This document shows, in pieces, positions 14,215 to 16,013 of a DNA stretch of 16,013 nucleotides; the first letter of the stretch is position 1; each line of letters begins with the position of its first letter. The position numbers were made by a program, and so were the translations under genes. Location of the stretch: assembly GCA_002311835.1 (NCBI GenBank), contig DBZY01000018.1:2010-18022 (forward strand). Reading direction: 5' to 3'. The notes beneath the pieces were generated by a model. It did not search any database, was not told the DNA's origin, and saw only the letters and a program-made list of their open reading frames with translations. Source of the stretch: Proteobacteria bacterium UBA1148 (lineage in GTDB: Bacteria > Pseudomonadota > Gammaproteobacteria > Steroidobacterales > Rariloculaceae).

Positions 14215-14444
14215 GGTAGATTCCCTTTAAATTAGAGTTCTCTGGAGGGGGGAGTAAGTGTAAGAAGAGGGTGTTTTTCGACCAAAAACAACTTCAGAAC
14301 GCCTGAACCTACCAGTAGTGGTGGCCTGATTGAAGCTTCTACTAAAAAAGGCGCATTTTTAAAGAGACAGTCAGGGTATTTGTCAGTTAACCTGCTGTAG
14401 TAAATCGTAACCATAAGAGCGGCCTTAACCGCCCGGAGAGAGCT
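14215..14444. other. Rest of divergent gap upstream of the exported aldolase-family gene
   Basis: About 230 bases with no gene. TGTTTTT (14272-14278) and AAAAACA (14284-14290) form an AT-only-like seven-base hairpin with a five-base loop, and GAAGCTTC (14332-14339) is a palindrome. A promoter for the plus-strand gene must lie here, but no pair of elements stands out. GGAGAG (14435-14440) is a good ribosome site, four bases before ATG 14445. Confidence 0.4.
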
Positions 14445-15194
14445 ATGAGATTAATCATTCTAGTCGTTGCGTCGGTGATCTGTTTTCCATTAACCGGTTT
14501 TGCTCAGGGAGCTTCCGTTGCTTCGGTGATTGAAGACTTGGTAGCGGCAAACCGGATTTTGGCGGCGGAGGGCATTTTGCCCGGTTATGGGCATGTGAGT
14601 GTCCGGCATCCAGAGGATCCCTCACGGTATTTTCTGTCCCGATCCCTTGCCCCAGAGCTTGTGACGATAGATGACATTGTAGAGTTTGATCTCGATAGTG
14701 TGCCCATAGATCCAAAGGGGTTCAGTTTGTTTTATCTGGAACGGTTTATTCATGGAGAAATCTATAAAGCTCGCCCCGACGTGCAAGCAGTAGTTCACAA
14801 TCACTCCCCCAAGGTTATTTCTTTTGGTATTGGTTCGACTCCTCTACGACCTGTCTTCCATCAGGCTGCATTTTTTCTCGATGGCATTCCAGTTTGGGAC
14901 TATCGTGACTTTGGTACGGCGGGAGGCGTCTTGGTCGATAATCCAGAACGAGGACGCGGATTAGCAGTTGGTCTAGCAGATCGCCCAGTTGTCCTCATGC
15001 GCAATCACGGTGTTGTGGTGGCTGCTTCGTCGCTACCAATGGTGGTTGGGCGGAGCATAACTTTAGAAGTGAACGCGGAGATGCAGAACCAGGCCCTGGC
15101 TCGAGGTGATGAGATTATTTACTTGGAACAGGATGAGGAATCTCTGGGCAGCTCATTCGAGCGGGCTTGGAATCTTTGGAAACGGCGACTTTAA
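14445..15194 (+). CDS. Exported class II aldolase/adducin-family protein
   Basis: The 249-residue product carries a clear Sec signal peptide (MRLIILVVASVICFPLTGFA, cleavage likely after Ala20), so it should act in the periplasm or outside. The mature part is a complete class II aldolase/adducin fold. His118 and His120 (VVHNHS) and His188 (LMRNHGVVV) match the three metal ligands of L-fuculose-phosphate aldolase. Glu99 in LERFIHGEIY lies 19 residues before His118, the same spacing as that enzyme's catalytic Glu73 and His92. GYGHVSVR (47-54) has His where phosphate-sugar aldolases usually have Asn in SGNxSxR, closer to the decarboxylase-like branch (dihydroxyphthalate decarboxylase type). The substrate is therefore not predicted. 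A good ribosome site precedes it, and an exported peptidase gene follows after 28 bases. Confidence 0.87.
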   Translation: MRLIILVVASVICFPLTGFAQGASVASVIEDLVAANRILAAEGILPGYGHVSVRHPEDPSRYFLSRSLAPELVTIDDIVEFDLDSVPIDPKGFSLFYLERFIHGEIYKARPDVQAVVHNHSPKVISFGIGSTPLRPVFHQAAFFLDGIPVWDYRDFGTAGGVLVDNPERGRGLAVGLADRPVVLMRNHGVVVAASSLPMVVGRSITLEVNAEMQNQALARGDEIIYLEQDEESLGSSFERAWNLWKRRL

Positions 15195-15222
15195 ACCGAC
15201 GATCGCTAGAGGTCACGGCGAC

Positions 15223-16013
15223 GTGAGAAGTCTCTGCTCGATCGCACTTGTCGGGGCTATTTTGAATCTTGCGTCGATGACGAATTCGGTTGCTCAGGTC
15301 GAGCGAGTTACCTCGGCCGTACTGAGCATGGAGAAGGCTCGGGAGAGGGGGGCTCGGGTCAGTAATGTCGCCTACGAGTTTACTGTAAGGCTAGATGGAA
15401 AATCGTCAGAGTATACGGGGGGCGTGCGAGTTAACTTTGATCTCGCTGGTGTTAGGGGTGAGAGTGATCTAACACTGGATTTTGCAGGCGGGACCGTAGT
15501 ATCGGTTGTTGTGAACGAAGCTGAGGTTGACCGGAGTTATAACGGCTACTACTTAACGCTGCCAGCAGAGTCATTAACTGAAGGTAGCAATGAAGTAGAG
15601 ATTCAATTTTCACATCCCTACAGTTCTGATGGCAATGGCCTCTATCGCTTTGTAGACCCAGAGGACAACCGCGTCTATCTGTTTAGCGATTTTGAGCCCT
15701 ACCACCAGAACCGTCTATTTCCATCGTTCGACCAACCGGATTTAAAGGCTCGATATTCTGCGCGAGTTACCGCACCTTCTAATTGGGTTGTTGTTTCGGT
15801 TACTACTGAGTCTAGCGTGATTGATTCTGGTGACGAGAAAATCTGGGTATTTCCCGCTTCCCTACCAATCAGCACCTATGTCTATGCACTGCACGCAGGT
15901 GAGTACCACAGTTGGGAGTCGAGAGCCGGGGATATTCCACTGCGATTATTCGCTCGAGAGTCACTTGCGCAATATGTTGATCCGGAGGATTGGTTTGGGT
16001 TTACAAGGCAGGG
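15223..16013 (+). CDS. Exported M1-family aminopeptidase, N-terminal part, 3' end outside window
   Basis: The frame is open from GTG 15223 to the window end (263 codons). AGAGG (15208-15212) is a fair ribosome site. Residues 1-24 form a signal peptide (LVGAILNLASMTNSVA, cut likely after Ala24). After it come the beta-saddle features of M1 metallopeptidases: SNVAYEFTVRLD, GGVRVNFDLAG, and the strong signature FEPYHQNRLFPSFDQPDLKA with VTAPSNWVVVS next, as in PepN and related enzymes. M1 enzymes are zinc aminopeptidases; the GAMEN and HExxH motifs lie beyond this window and cannot be checked. It probably removes N-terminal residues from peptides in the periplasm or outside. It shares an apparent operon with the exported aldolase-family gene, but no functional link is evident. 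Confidence 0.88.
   Translation, partial: MRSLCSIALVGAILNLASMTNSVAQVERVTSAVLSMEKARERGARVSNVAYEFTVRLDGKSSEYTGGVRVNFDLAGVRGESDLTLDFAGGTVVSVVVNEAEVDRSYNGYYLTLPAESLTEGSNEVEIQFSHPYSSDGNGLYRFVDPEDNRVYLFSDFEPYHQNRLFPSFDQPDLKARYSARVTAPSNWVVVSVTTESSVIDSGDEKIWVFPASLPISTYVYALHAGEYHSWESRAGDIPLRLFARESLAQYVDPEDWFGFTRQ

Overview
The window looks like a chromosomal segment of an aerobic Gram-negative bacterium, most likely a proteobacterium. The evidence is a TonB-dependent outer-membrane receptor, lipoprotein and Sec-type signal peptides, a periplasmic-type c-heme protein, and gene families common in marine and environmental Gammaproteobacteria. The exact taxon cannot be set from the sequence alone. I see no rRNA, tRNA, CRISPR array, insertion sequence or phage gene. 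The window is densely coding, and the longest gap between genes is about 285 bases.

Layout. (1) 1-891, plus strand: C-terminal part of a sodium:solute symporter cut by the window edge. (2) 1105-4458, plus strand: a tight three-gene set for a 2-oxoacid dehydrogenase complex (E1 alpha, E1 beta, lipoyl E2) with no E3 gene in view. A small DoxX-type membrane protein follows at 4489-4887. (3) 4963-8538, minus strand: a TonB-dependent receptor followed by a PepSY-type membrane protein, a pairing typical of metal-chelate uptake. (4) 8765-9754, minus strand: a YhdH/AcuI-type NADPH-dependent reductase, divergent from (5) alanine racemase (9818-10921, plus). The racemase runs tail-to-tail, with overlapping stop codons, into (6) a low-specificity L-threonine aldolase (10918-11949, minus). 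(7) 12049-14160, minus strand: a 703-residue lipoprotein that joins a carboxypeptidase-regulatory-like domain, one CxxCH heme site and a streptogramin-lyase-like propeller. Its base composition is richer in G+C than sampled neighbouring lines. (8) 14445-16013, plus strand: an exported class II aldolase-family protein and the start of an exported M1 aminopeptidase, cut by the window edge.

How the genes fit together. The symporter and dehydrogenase set could form an uptake-and-oxidation unit for a small organic acid, but the substrate is not shown by the sequence. The receptor and PepSY protein probably act in order across the outer and inner membranes. Alanine racemase, threonine aldolase and the AcuI-like reductase are housekeeping or amino-acid and acyl-CoA functions. 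The last block (lipoprotein, exported aldolase-like enzyme, exported peptidase) is an envelope-facing set whose substrates are unknown.

I did not find a clear new multi-gene system. The most unusual items are the exported class II aldolase with an intact metal and base set, the heme-propeller lipoprotein with its symmetric leader repeats, and a composite inverted repeat before the dehydrogenase genes.
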